The notes under the pieces: generated by a model
Told to the model about the DNA's origin: nothing
Seen by the model: the letters and a program-made list of their open reading frames with translations, nothing else
The model's database searches: none
Translations under genes and position numbers: made by a program
Assembly: GCA_037126765.1 (NCBI GenBank)
Contig: JBBCBC010000022.1
Span: 21,543,758-21,607,757 of the forward strand
DNA length: 64,000 nt
Direction of reading: 5' to 3'
Source of the DNA: Stenogyne calaminthoides
Lineage: Eukaryota; Streptophyta; Magnoliopsida; Lamiales; Lamiaceae
Shown: positions 35,006 to 47,194 of the stretch, one piece after another
Layout: each line of letters starts with the position of its first letter
How positions within the stretch are numbered: position 1 is the first letter of the stretch

Positions 35006-37193
35006 TGTTGGTCGGTGTAAGCGAGTCTTACACGTGTATGGGGGGAATACACGTGTTCGGTGATTTTAAAACTTTTTTTTTCTTCTTGAGGTCGACTTAA
35101 AAGGGGTGAGGATAATCACGAAGATTAGGTTACGAGAAACACATATCGCTCTCGAGTCAAAGTCTCTTGAGTTTTTTGAGGCAAGTGATTACGACCGCTT
35201 TCCGGATACCTCGAGATAATCCCAGGTTTGAATCAACGAGTGTCGATGGAGATCACGAGTTGCTTGGATCGGATAACTAGCTTCTTGAATCCTCGGAAGA
35301 GAGTTCGGTTTGATAACTATATATAGTTCTAGCTACTCGATTCGTCGGAATGGTTGGCCCTTAGATTATACTTTCGTTTTAAGCTTTCTTTACAAAAAAC
35401 CTTCCCTTTATGAAATAGTGATTGAAATTTGTGATTCACTTATGCAACTTGATTGGATTGATTCCAACTAAATTTGAATATCGATGAAAAGTATGCTTTC
35501 AAAATCAAGTCAATGCAAAGATTAAGCGCACGGATAAGGAAAGCAATAAAGAACACAACGATTATAGTGGTTCGGAGACTCAGCTCCTACATCCACTCTC
35601 TCGACTCTTGGAGAAATTCACTATCAACCGAGCTTTCGACTACCTCGTAGTTTACTCACTCAACTTCGGCCCGAGTTTTACGACTACTCCCGTAGTTTAC
35701 TTACTCAACCCGACCTTGAGTTTTACGACTACCTCGTGGTTTACTTACTCAATCACACACAAGCTTTCGGACTACCCATGCAGCTTACTAACTTCTCCTC
35801 TAGAGTTTTTCGACTACTCGCGTAGTTTACTAACTCTTTACAACTCTACTCACCAACAAACACACTCAACTACCTTCTCGAGGGTTTGGGGTTTCTCGGT
35901 TGGTTTTCAACTAGGATGAGATATCCTTTACAATGAAGTACAATGCAAAGGGTTAGGATATCTCGACTAAGCTTTGGATAAATCTTATCAAGCTAGGCTT
36001 AGTAAAGTGAGCTCTCTTCAATATAGAAGCACTTGGGAAATTCAAGGTATTTGAGTGCTTTAACTTTTTTGCAAGAATAAGTTTGAGCTCTTGAGTTGCG
36101 TATAAATTTCCGTAACCTTACAAAGTAGAGGGTCACCGGTATTTATAGGCATACACCAAGGTCACTCTTTGAAAACTATCCGTTGGAGAGATTCCTAGCC
36201 GTGAGTTCCCTCTTATGTGTGTGTGAAAGCGGCTATATTTAGGGTTTGAAACTCCCTAACATGTTTTAGGCAATAACCTTTCATGTAGCCGGTCTTCACT
36301 TTTTTGCGATCTGGAACTTTCGTACATCGACATCTTTTTTTGGCATATCCTTTGTCGATTGTCGGTATGGTGCGATGTCGTCTTCCTCTTTTTGACTTTT
36401 GTCTTGATTAAAGGTAGACACCTTCAAGCGGCTCTTTTGGTTACAAACTACGAGTTTGATATAACCTTAACAACACTTACGACTTAGTTCCTTTTATGCG
36501 CATTTGAATGTCTTGGCAATATCTAACTTTCTAAGGCATCGCGTTTCTCTCGATATTGCATCCTTGGATAGATATATTGATTGCCTCGGAACATTGGGGT
36601 TCATCTTGAGCATTGATACATTCTTGAGTCTTGATAATTCTTGTGCTTCGATATTCTTGATCTTGATTTCTCGATCTTGGTCTTGCGTCTTGAGTCTTAC
36701 GAGTCTTGAGGTCTTGAGTCTTACGAGTCTTGAGTCTTACGAGTCTTGGTCTTACGAGTCTTGGGTCTTACGAGTCTTAGGGTCTCCTAAGTCTTGAGGT
36801 CTTGAGTCTTGATTTATCTTGGTGATATCTTGAGTCTTCATCTTTGAGTCTTGGTTCTCGATTTCATCTTGAGTCTTGATATCTCGGTTTTTCATCTTGA
36901 GTCTTGAGTCTCGATTTTTCTCTTTGAGTCTTTAGATTCTCGATTTCATCTTAAGTCTTCAAAGACTTCAGGTTTCATCTTTGAAACCCGGTTTCTTGAA
37001 ACATCTTGAGTTCTTGAGTCTTTGAACTTATCTGAACTATATCTGCGACTATACATTTTTCGAGATAACATCACGAATACTCTAAAAAAGCGAATCGACT
37101 CAATTATCAAGATTATTCTGAACATGTCATACTCAGGGGTTTTGGGATCTTAATCAAAATCATATAATCTTTTATTAAATTCATCTCCCAACA
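35006..37193 (-). repeat. 5' LTR of element D
   Basis: About 2.2 kb, TGTTGGGAGATGAAT at 37193 to ..ACCAACA at 35006. The 36600-37020 stretch is a GAGTCTTG-unit low-complexity array. The GGGACC near its end reads GACC, again a change in a CCG context. Confidence 0.88.
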
Positions 37194-39158
37194 ATGGTAT
37201 TCTTAGCCTGAGGCTTTGAAGTACTGGCCTGAAGATTTCCTACTGAGTGTTCAGGTTTTCTAGCCTTTTCTTGAGATGCGGGCTTTCTTCCTGAACCTTG
37301 ATTTTTTTAAAACCATAGGTCCTTTACCCTTGTCTAAAACTCTCGCGGTTCTTGAAGAAGAAGTTTAGATGTCAATTTGGTTTAACAAAAAGCGGTCTTG
37401 GGGCTACTAGAAGCAGCATTCAGAAGACCTTGTGAGGTTCCCCCTGGAATGTATCCCAATCCAGCTTTTATAGTTGCAGGTCTTTGATAACTCTGAATTT
37501 CATCAATCACTTTAGATGCAAAATTCAATAGTGATAACTTTCTCTGCGCACTATCCTCACATTTCTTTAGAGTTTCATGCTTCTCAAAGAGGTCATTGAA
37601 CTTCGATTCGATAAAATTTGAATCTCTTTAGTGGATTTCTCTAATTTTCCATTCGGGATCTCTATCATCTTCTCTTTTTCTGAGAGTTGTACTTTCAGAA
37701 CATCCAGTTCATCAGTAGTTCCCATCAATTGAGAAGTGATCTCAACATTTTTAGAGTCTTTCCACCTCAGATTCTCGTGATCGGTTCCTTGTTACGCTCT
37801 TGAGTTTCGAAAGGATTCTTGTAACCACGAGAATAGTCCTTCATAAGATTCTCAAATGAATCCATCAGGTCAAAGTTACTGTTTACAGTTGAACTTGAGA
37901 ACTCATGTGCTTGTGTAGGAGCAACAACAGAGATAGAAGAATTTACCTCCTCTACAGCCATAAGACAGATATCATCATCATTATCGAGAAAATCTCATCT
38001 GAGGAACTGGAACCTTCTTCAGAATGTTCTTCTTCCTCAGCAATCATAGCTTTCTTGCTGGAGATCTTCTTGTCTCTGTTGGCTTGTCTTTCCTTTCTTT
38101 CTTTAGCTTTTCATTTCGGGACAATCATATTGAAAGTGACCTTTTTTTCGGCGAGTTGTAACATCTGTTGGTATCATCATCCTGATCACTTTCCTCCTTG
38201 GTCTTGGAGTCCATTTTTGGATGAGGATCCTTCAGCTTTCTGGTCCTTTCTTTTCTCGATTATATCATCCTCACTTTTGAGTCTCTCTTGTACCTGTGAT
38301 TCCTGTAATATTTCTTATATTTCCCATATCTGCTATTGAGTCTTTCAAACCTCCTTGCCATCAGTACTAGCTTATCCTCCTGCTCATCCTGATTTTTGGC
38401 AAGTGAGTTCTCAGACTCTCTAGACTTACATGATTTCTCTTTGGCTTTGAAAGCCACATTCTTGCTAGATGAAGAATCATCTTTGCTGTCAGATTTCTTA
38501 ATTTTCTTGTCAATCACAAACTCATAAGCTTTCAGTTCAGAGAAAACTTGTTGATATGGCATGGAATCAATATTTTTGGTGTTTTCAATCACCACAGCAT
38601 GTATATCCCATTTCTTAGATAATCCTCTAAGAATTTTTCGATTATTCTTCTCTCTCTGTGGGTATCTTTTCCCAAGAGCACTCGAGATCATTCATGATCT
38701 AGTGAATCGACCTCAAGTTTGTCAATGGATTCACTATCTTCCATTTCAAAGCTATCAAACTTTCCAATAGCAACAGAAAGTTTGTTTTACTTAATATGAT
38801 CTGTGCCTTGACACATAACAACAAGTGTGTCCCATATTTCTTTTGCAGTTTCACAGTGAGAAATCATCCCCATAACACCATCATCAATAGTGCTATACAA
38901 AGTATCTTTAGCAATGTAGTCAAGATTGAATAACTTTCTCTCATCAGGAGTAAGTTGATCATCCGACTTTGGAAATTCATCTCTGGGATCATTCCTCTCG
39001 ATGTCGGTGATTACGGGATTCACAACAAGAATTTGAATGGTCCTTCGTAAAACCACTCTCCACATTCTTTCATATTTTGAATACAGATGAGCATGCATTC
39101 TCAATCTCCATAGATCATAGCTCTCAACAGAGAACATAGGAAGTTTCTTAGAAGGCAT
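37194..39158 (-). pseudogene. Gag of element E (truncated by D)
   Basis: Starts MPSKKLPMFSVESYDLWRL at 39158 and keeps FPKSDDQLTPDERK, STIDDGVMGMISHCETAKE and IWDTLVVMCQG; 38691-38260 continues the capsid-like part. A zinc-knuckle region lies near 38130-38180 and the coiled-coil segment at 37500-37960 (VNSSISVVAPTQA). Frameshifted in several places. Ends at the D junction, before protease. Confidence 0.9.
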
Positions 39159-39268
39159 GATGACTGAGCCATGTAAGATATCAGCAAACAGATCTATTCA
39201 GTAGACCACCAAAGTCTTTCAGCAAAATAGACTATGGCCACCAAAGCAAGTGGTCAAATTGAACCACT

Positions 39269-39280
39269 GCTCTGATACCA
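39269..39280 (-). other. Primer-binding site of element E (initiator tRNA-Met)
   Basis: The minus strand reads TGGTATCAGAGC, the perfect 12-base complement of the plant initiator Met tRNA 3' end, two bases inside the LTR. Confidence 0.93.
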
Positions 39281-39282
39281 CT

Positions 39283-41341
39283 TGTTGGTCCCGGTGCTAA
39301 CAAGTCTCACACGTGTATGGGGGGGAATACACGTGTTCGATGATTTTAAAACTTTTCTTTCATCGAGGTCGGATGGGTCGAGGTTATCTAATGATTTGTA
39401 CGAGAAGACAGATTGCCTCGAGTCAAAGTCTCCGAGACAATGATCCTGAAAGCCGCTTTCGGAAACTTGATTAGCCCAACCGAGCTCGAGTTTATCGGAG
39501 ATCGAGGCACTTGGATCGATAATTATCTTCTTGAACCCTCAAGAGAGTTAGTTCGGATTTGGTGACTATCATTTCTAGCTACTCAAGTGTGCAGAATGGT
39601 TGGCCCTATGTTTATACTCGTTTTAGCTTTGCTGAAAATCTTCCCTTCAATAAAACAATCATTAAGGTTGTGATCAATTTGATGCAAGTTCAGTGGATTG
39701 GTTCCAACTGAATATCAGTGAACTATGCTTTCAGTGAAAAACATGCAACATATAATAATGCAGTACAGAAAGCAAAACAACACAGCAATTATAGTTGTTC
39801 AGAGACTCAAGCTCCTTCGTCCACTCTCTTTGACCTTCAGAGAAATTCCTTAACCACTTCCTAAAGCTTTCTGGCTAACTCACTGTAGCTTACTCAATTT
39901 TCTACCTTGAGTTTTCTGGCTGACTCACTGCAACTTACTAACTCAAACACACACAAGTGTTCAGACTACCACATGTAGCTTACTAACTTCTTCTCTAGAG
40001 TTTTCTGGCTAACTCACTGTAGCTTACTAACTCTTTACAACTCCAACTCACCAACAAAACACACACAAACTACCTTAACAAGGGGTTTGGGTTTTGGGTA
40101 GGATGAGATATCCTTTACAATAAGAACAATGTAAAGGCTAGGATATCTCTACTAAGCTTTGGATATTTCTTATCAATCTAGGCTTAGTGAATGAGCTCTC
40201 TCCAATGTGAAACACTTGGGAAATTCTAGGTATTTCAAGTGCTTCAATTTGCAATAATACGAATGTGCTCTTGAGTTACTTTGAAATTTCCCATGACCTC
40301 TCAATGTAAAGGGTCACTAGTATTTATAGGCAACTTCACCAAGGTCACTCTTGAAAAACTATTCGTTGGAGGAGATAGCTTCATGAGTTTCCTCTTACGG
40401 TGTTTGATGAATGACTATATTTAGGGTTTGAATACTCTCTTGCATGTTTTAGGAAATATGCAGTCATGTAGCCAATCACCAATTTTTGCGATGCGGAACA
40501 TAGTACTTACCGACATGATTGATGACTGTCGCTTTCGATTGTCGATGAAATGATGATGTTGTCTTCCTCGATTGGTTTTTGTCTTGATAAATGTAGACAA
40601 AACATACGGCTCTTTTTGGTCAATCTCTCTGAATGAGACAACCTTAAACAACACTTAGACTTTAGTTCCTTTTGTCTGCATATGAATGTTTTGGGAAATA
40701 TCTATTTTTCTGAATGTTTGCATTTTTCTCAGTTTTGTAGTCTTCAGATAGATATTATTTAGTGCCTCTGAACATTCAGGTTATCTTGAGTATTGATATC
40801 TTCTTGAGTCTTGATAACTCTTTGGGTCTTGATATCTTGAGTCTTGATATCTTGAGTCTTGATGTCTTACGAGTCTTTAGTGTCTTACGAGTCTTGATGA
40901 CATCTTTGAGTCTTGATGTCTTGATGACATCTTGAGTCTTGATGTCTCGGTGACATCTTGAGTCTTGATGTCTTTAGCAACTTCTTGAGTCTTGATGTCT
41001 TGATTACTTCTTGAATCTTTAGTTTCTTTAGCAACTTCTTGAGTCTTGATTTCTTGATGACATCTTGAGTCTTGATTTCTTGATAACTTCTTGAGTCTTG
41101 ATTTTCTTGATGACATCTTGAGTCTTGATTTCTTGATTACTTCTTGAGTCTTGATTTCTTGATTTTTCTTGAATTTCTTTTAATCTAACGATCTATAATC
41201 ACGACTATACATGGTGCAGATAACTTCCTGAACACTCTATACTGAAACCTGACTCAGTCTATCAAGATTATCCTAAACATGTCATACTTAGGGGTTTTTG
41301 GGATCTAATCAAAACTTCTTTATTAAATTCATCTCCCAACA
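39283..41341 (-). repeat. 5' LTR of element E
   Basis: 2059 bp, bounded by TGTTGGGAGATG (41341) and GGGACCAACA (39283). The 39360-39560 and 40490-41180 parts show the CTG/CAG-to-CG changes; the middle matches E's 3' LTR closely. Confidence 0.92.
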
Positions 41342-41546
41342 AAAAGGAAAAAGATGAACTGAAACACCCTAATTTCGTGAAGGAAATATAAATTCATGAA
41401 TACTTGTAGAATTCTTATGATAATTCACTTTGTACATATTATTGTGAATGGATCATATGTATATATACCTTGGACAGTGTTCTATATTTTTTTACCTTTT
41501 TTTTGTGTGACACTTTCTTTCTCCTCTTCTTCTTGGTGTTTCTGTT
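41342..41546. other. Short unclassified spacer right of element E
   Basis: Continues the host side of 19764 once E is removed. No feature recognised apart from the AAAAG duplication at its left edge. Confidence 0.4.
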
Positions 41547-43033
41547 TGTTGGGAAATTTACAGTTTCGATGGAAGTTCCAAAGCAAATAATGTAATAGAA
41601 CTAGTCAGACCTGTTAGCTGATTGATGATCTAGATAGCAGATAGGGTGACCAGCTGAAATTTATAGACAACTGATGTAACAGTTAGGTCACATATTGAGG
41701 GGGAACTCAATATGTATAGGTTAAGTCTTCTAGATCGGACAAGTCTTGAAGATCAGACAAGTCTTGAAGATCAGATAAGTCATGAAGATCAGAGATGCTG
41801 AAGAGCTGATCCACAAGAGGCAGACAAGTCAAGACTGAAGACATCAAGACCAGACGACCTACATTCTAAGACTTCAAGTGAAGGTCAGTAAGTTGTGCTA
41901 AGATAACTTACAATCAGATGACCTAAGTCAGGTAGGCAGATCAGGATTCTGACTATCTCTATCAACTCCATCAGGTGACTACTTCAATGTTACCTAGTAC
42001 GAGTCAAGTGTTCAGACAAGAAGAATGTCAATCTTATTAGTAATTCAAGCGCGTCAAAGTGTACTTGATAACCAATGAGGAATCGACAACACACGTACAA
42101 AGCACTGACAAACTGCAGAAAGGCCTTTAAGAGTCAAACGGCTAGAAAGGACAATCTTACATACTTTCGGCCATGCCGCTTCTACGCACATCAAATCAAA
42201 CCTGAAGTCCTACCTAAAATAAACCAAAATTTGAATTGCTCTCCAACGGCTAGTTCGACTTCGTGTCTATAAATATGGGATCAAACCTTCTTGTAAGGTT
42301 ATGGAAATAATACTCAAGCTCAAGCTCTCAAGAGATTTCCGCACTAAGAACACTAACTCAAGATTTATTCCTAAGTGTTCATCCCATAGTTCTTAGCAAG
42401 AGTACTTATCCTCTAGCTTTAGGCTACTTAAAATATAGGATAGTATTCCAATTGGAACAATACAAATCTTATACCCAAACAAAAGTTAGGTTAAGTTTGT
42501 TATATTAGGATTTCTATCTAGGGTTTCTAGATTAGATTTCTGGGATTGGTTGAGTGAGAACTCATTAAATATCTGTTGGTTGTACTGTGTTGGACTAACA
42601 CATTAAACTAAGTCTAGTTGATTAAGTTGGTGCCCCTGCTGATAGGGAAGAGTGGACATAGGACAAGTTGTCCGAACCACTATAAATCTGTGTGCCTTTA
42701 TTCTGCTTTACACATACTTGCACACTACTCTTGTTATCTGCATGCATATTCTGTACCAGGATCAGATTAGCATCAAGCTACTGATCTGATCAGTTTGACA
42801 CGTTAGTTATCTGATTAAAACCAGATTGGTCAGAATTTTTATTTGAGTAAAATTGGTTTTCACACGGGTTAATTAATCTTCCGTACCATCAGTTAAATTG
42901 ATAGACGCCGAACTGAAATGCCTGTCAGATCAGTAAGTTGGATATTAGTCCAAACTGATCCACATCGCACTCTGATCAGACATACATGCAAATCACATCT
43001 GATCCACAAAAAGTTTTGAAGTCTATTCACCCC
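41547..43033 (+). repeat. LTR of copia element B, right end cut by element C
   Basis: Starts TGTTGGGAAATTTAC; its first 190 bp match the reverse complement of 1-184. A TATAAATA box lies at 42268-42275. The segment around 42640-42720 (GTGGACATAGGAC.., GAACCACTATAA) is related to the same part of the E/C LTRs, so B is a divergent member of that lineage. It runs to CTATTCACCCC, where the LTR of C begins. Confidence 0.75.
42268..42275 (+). promoter_or_regulatory. TATA box of LTR B
   Basis: TATAAATA about 720 bp into the LTR, followed by a plausible transcript start region. Confidence 0.6.
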
Positions 43034-44864
43034 TGTTGGGAGATGAATTTAATAAAAGATTTTGATTAGATCCCAAAACCCCTGAGTATGACATGTTTCA
43101 GGGTAATCTTGATAGTATAGGATCAGGTTTCAAATTGTTGATAAGATTCAGGATTATCTGCACCATGTATAGTCAGCAAATACAGTTCAGGATAGTTTAG
43201 GTTTCAAAATTTATCTGAAGATCTTAGAAGATCCCTGAAGACCAAAACATACTTAAGACCGAAATCATACTGAAAGGATCAGTAGAGCCTGAAGACTGGA
43301 AGAACTTGAAGACTAAAAGATCCTGAAGACTAGAAGATCCTGAAGATCAGAAGACCCTGAAGAATCTTGTGTACTGAACCAAAAGACCCTAAACATGACA
43401 CTTCGAGTTAAATAGTGTTTGTTCATTCTTAGTACATGCAAAAGAGAATGTTATACGTTCATGAACACTAAGGAAGATATCAATTCAGTGTTGGTTGACT
43501 AAAAGAGCCATTTTTGTTGTCTCGTTTCAAAGGAAGATGTCGACCAATGAGGAGGCGACAACATCGTACTTTACTGACACTGAAAGCGACATTTCCCTAA
43601 AAAATGTCAGCATAGATATTTGTCTTGTTCACAGAAATTGGTGATTGGCTGCTTGTCTGGATATTTCATAAAGCATGCAAGGGCTCGTTCAAACCCTAAC
43701 AAAGCAGTTCATCAATTACTCAAAGAAGAAACCCGAGATGCTATCTCTCCAACTGATAGTTTTTCAAAGGAAGACTTCGTGAGAGTTGCCTATAAATACC
43801 AGAGACCTTGGACACTTCAAGGTTACGGGAAATCAAAGCAACTCACAGAGCTCATTCGTATTCAAGCATTCATGTGAAGCACTAAAACCCTTAGAATTTC
43901 CCAAGTGTTTCATCTTTGAAGAGAGTTCATTTACTAAGCCTAGATTCAAGATCTTATCCAAAGCTTAGTTCGAGATATCCTAGCCTTGTTACTTGTGTTT
44001 TATTGTAAAAAGGATATCTCACCTTAGTTGGAAACCAACCAAAACTCAAACCCTTTGATTAGGTAAGTTTGTGAGTGTAGTAATTGGAAGTGAGAGTTGT
44101 AAAGAGTAAGTAAGTTGTTGTGTTTAGTCTGAAAACTCTAGAGAAGAAGTTAGTAAGCTGATTGTTGAGTCTGAACGCTTGTGTGTGTATTGAGTTAGTA
44201 AGATGTAGTAGTTTCGCCTGAAAACTAGTAGAAGAAAGTTAGTAAGCTGTTGAGTTCAGTCTGAAAGCTTGAGGTAGTCGAAGTAGTGAGTTAAGGAATT
44301 TCTCTAAGGATCAGAGAGAGTGGACGTAGGAGCTTGAGCCTCTGAACCACTATAACTTGCTGTGTTATTTGCTTTCTGCTTTGCATTAGTACTTGTTGCA
44401 TATTTCACTGAAAGCATTTCTGATATTTAGTTGGAATCAATCCACTGAACTTGCATTAAACTGATCACAACCTTAACCATTGTTTCATTAAGGAAAGATT
44501 TTCAGCAAAGTAAAACGAGTATAAACTTAGGGCCTACACTTTCCACACTCTAGATAAGCTAGTATAGATAGTTGTCAAACTGATAAACTCTCCTGAGTAG
44601 TCAGTAAGATTATTATCTACTCCAAGCTTATTTGGACTCTGTTGTAGAAACTCAGAATCAGTTGAGCCAATCTGAAGTATCTGAAAGCCGCTCAGTGTTA
44701 TTGTCTGAGTAGACTTTGACTCAGGGCAATTTGTGCTTCTCAGGACTGAAACTCAGGATAACCTGACTCACTGATTTCAGTAAAGTTTTAAAAAGTTGAA
44801 AAATCACTATACACGTGTATTCCCCCCCATACACGTGTGAGACTCGTTTACACCGGGACCAACA
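43034..44864 (+). repeat. 5' LTR of element C
   Basis: 1831 bp from TGTTGGGAGATG to GGGACCAACA. TATAAATA at 43791-43798. The 43200-43390 stretch is an array of GAAGATCCTGAAGACT-like units, the counterpart of the GAGTCTTGA arrays in D and E. Confidence 0.93.
43791..43798 (+). promoter_or_regulatory. TATA box of LTR C
   Basis: TATAAATA at the position conserved in the E and D LTRs (CTATAAATACCAG; reverse complement near 20813 and 40325). Confidence 0.7.
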
Positions 44865-44866
44865 AG

Positions 44867-44877
44867 TGGTATCAGAG
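44867..44877 (+). other. Primer-binding site of element C
   Basis: TGGTATCAGAG two bases after the LTR, matching initiator tRNA-Met; the usual last C is T here. Confidence 0.9.
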
Positions 44878-44988
44878 TAGTGGTTCTAACTGACCACTTG
44901 CTTTGGTAGCCATATTCTTGTTTACTTAGAGACTTTGGTGGTCTACTGAATAGATCTTACTGCTGATATCTTACAAGGCCATTTCATC

Positions 44989-47194
44989 ATGCCTTCTAAG
45001 AAACTACCTATGTTCTCAGTTGAGAATTATGATCTATGGAGATTGAGAATGCAGGCACACTTGTACTCTAAACATGAGAGAATGTGGAGAGTTGTGTCTC
45101 AAGGACCTTTTGAGTTTAAGGTTGTTAATCCTAGATCTACTGATGCTGAAAAAGATGATCCAAGGGATGAATTTCCTAAATCTGATGATCAGCTTACTCC
45201 TGAAGAGAGGAAGTTGGTTAACTTGGATTATATTGCTAAAGATACTCTATATAGCACTATTGATGATGGTGTTATGGGAATGATTTCTCACTGTGAAACT
45301 GCCAAAGACATTTGGGACACACTTGCTATAATGTGTCAAGGCATTGATCATATCAAAGAAAACAACTATCTGTGGCTATTGCCAAATTTTATGGTTTTGA
45401 AATGGAAGATGGTGAATCTATTGAAAGACTTGAAGTCAGATTCACTAGCATTATGAATGATTTGAGTGCTCTTGGGAAAACATATCCCAAAAGAGAAATT
45501 GCTCTGAAAATTCTTAGAGGACTGTCTAAGAAATGAGATATTCATGCTGTTGTGATTGAGAACACCAAAGATATTGCTTCTATGCCATATCAACAAGTTT
45601 TCTCTGAGTTAAAAGCATATGAGTTTGTAATTGATAAGAAAACTAAGAATACTAATAGCAAAGATGATACTTCATCTAACAAAAATGTGGCTTTCAAAGC
45701 ACAAGGTAAAATCAGTAATTCTAAAGAACCTGAGATCTCATCTAACAAAGTGCTGGATGAAAAAGATGAGACAATTGCCATAATGTCAAGAAGGTTTGAG
45801 AAAATGAACCACAAATTTGGAAAGTATAAGAGGTATTATAAAAATACCAGGTACAGGAACAGGAACAACTCAGAAGCTGAAGAAAAGTCTACTGAGAAGA
45901 AGAGAGACTACAAAGCTGAAGGATCTTCATCCAAAAAGAAGGACTACAAATCCAAAGAGGAAAATGATCATGATGATGATACCAACAGATGCTACAACTG
46001 CAAGAAGATAGGTCACTTCCAGTATGACTGTCCTGAGTTGAGTTCCAAAGAAAGAAAGGATCGGCAAGCCAAGAGAGACAAGAAGTATTCCAGCAAGAAG
46101 GCAATGGTCGCTGATGAAGAACCTTCTGAAGAATGATCTAGCTCTTCAGAAGAGATGTTCTCAGATAGTGATAGTGATGATGTCTGCCTTGTTACTATTG
46201 GGGAGGTAAATTCTTCTATCTCTGTTGCTGCTCCTACACAAGCACCTGAGTTATCAAGTTCATTTGTAACCAGTAATTTTGACCTAATGGTTCTTTTGAG
46301 AATCTAATGAAGGACTATTCTGTGTTACAAGAACTGTTCATAGAAACTCAAGAGCAGAATGAAGTGCTGACTGCTGAGAATCTAAAGTGGAAAAACTCTA
46401 ATGCTGCTGAAATCACTTCTCAATTGATGGGAGTAACTGATGAACTTGATGTTCTAAAAGTACAACTCTCAGAGAAAGAGAAGGTGGTAGAGGCCCTGAA
46501 AGGAAAGTTAGAGAAATCCACTGAAGAAAATCATCTTATCAGAACTGAGTTCAATGACCTCTTTGAGAAACATGAAACTCTAAAGAAAAGTGAGGATAGC
46601 TTGCAGAGAAAGTTAGATCTATTGAATTCTGCATCTAAAGCAATAGATGAAATTCAGAGTTATCAAATACCTGCAACTATAAAAGCTGGATTAGGATATA
46701 TTCCAGGGGGAACCTCACATGATCTTCTGAATGCTGCTTCTACAAGTGGCACCAAGACTGTCTTTGTTAAATCGGTGGTTCGTACTGATCTTCTTATTGA
46801 AGAACAACCCCATGTTTTGGACAAGGGTAAATGACCCATGGTTTCAGAGAATCCGAAAGTTCGGGAAAGAAAGCTCAAACCTCGGGAAAAGGTTAGAAAA
46901 CCTGTACAATCAGTAGGAAATCCTCAGGCCAGTACTTCGAAGCCTCAGGCTAAGAATACTAACCTGAAGAAATCTGCCCTGAACCATCAGAGGTATCCTC
47001 AGAAGAGAAACACTCAGCAGAGAAATTCTCAGATGAGGAGACCAAGTCCTCAGGATACTGAAAGACCACAATTTCAGTATAGACAACCCAAACCCCACTT
47101 GCCTAAGGGTAAAGGTTTCCTGAACCCAAATCAGCAGAGAGAGAGTCTAGTACCTCCTGAGCCGATGGAGAATGACTCTTCTAAAGTGGAATAA
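44989..47194 (+). pseudogene. Gag of element C, broken
   Basis: Starts MPSKKLPMFSVENYDLWRL at 44989. Order: N-terminal gag block (FPKSDDQLTPEERK, STIDDGVMGMISHC); a frameshift near 45370; capsid-like part with YPKREIALKILRG; a TGA where Trp is expected (KKxDIHAV, 45535); a zinc knuckle CYNCKKIGHFQYDC near 45990-46030; a stop after DEEPSEE (46134); a frameshift near 46290; a coiled-coil part 46307-46834; and a basic tail 46838-47194 (QPKPHLPKGKGF). Gag forms the particle that packages element RNA. At least four disabling changes, so non-functional. Confidence 0.92.

Larger units (their letters stand above)
22270..37193 (-). mobile_element. Full-length SIRE-like copia retrotransposon D, nested in E
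   Basis: 14.9 kb with two LTRs (37193-35006 and 24398-22270) around a 10.6-kb internal region. Gene order is gag, protease/integrase, RT, RNase H, extra ORF. The order and length fit the SIRE/Maximus lineage, known for an extra ORF after RNase H. No 5-bp target duplication: GCTAT precedes 22270 and ATGGT follows 37193. All frames are broken, but many breaks coincide with CTG/CAG sites changed to CG strings and may be sequence errors. Confidence 0.88.
19765..41341 (-). mobile_element. SIRE-like copia retrotransposon E, AAAAG duplication, split by element D
   Basis: Minus-strand element: 5' LTR 41341-39283, primer site, gag (39158 to 37194), element D (37193-22270), last part of its internal region (22269-21860), polypurine tract, 3' LTR 21859-19765. 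AAAAG stands at 19760-19764 and again at 41342-41346, a perfect 5-bp target duplication joining the two outer LTRs as one insertion. Most of E's own pol is missing around D, so D's arrival was accompanied by deletion or a later rearrangement. Confidence 0.9.
43034..47194 (+). mobile_element. Copia retrotransposon C (same family as D/E), 3'-truncated
   Basis: Plus-strand element: 5' LTR, Met primer site and gag, ending at about 47194 where LINE sequence on the opposite strand begins. No pol or 3' LTR. It inserted near the end of LTR B. It is the least altered copy at CTG/CAG sites and serves as reference for D and E. Confidence 0.88.
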
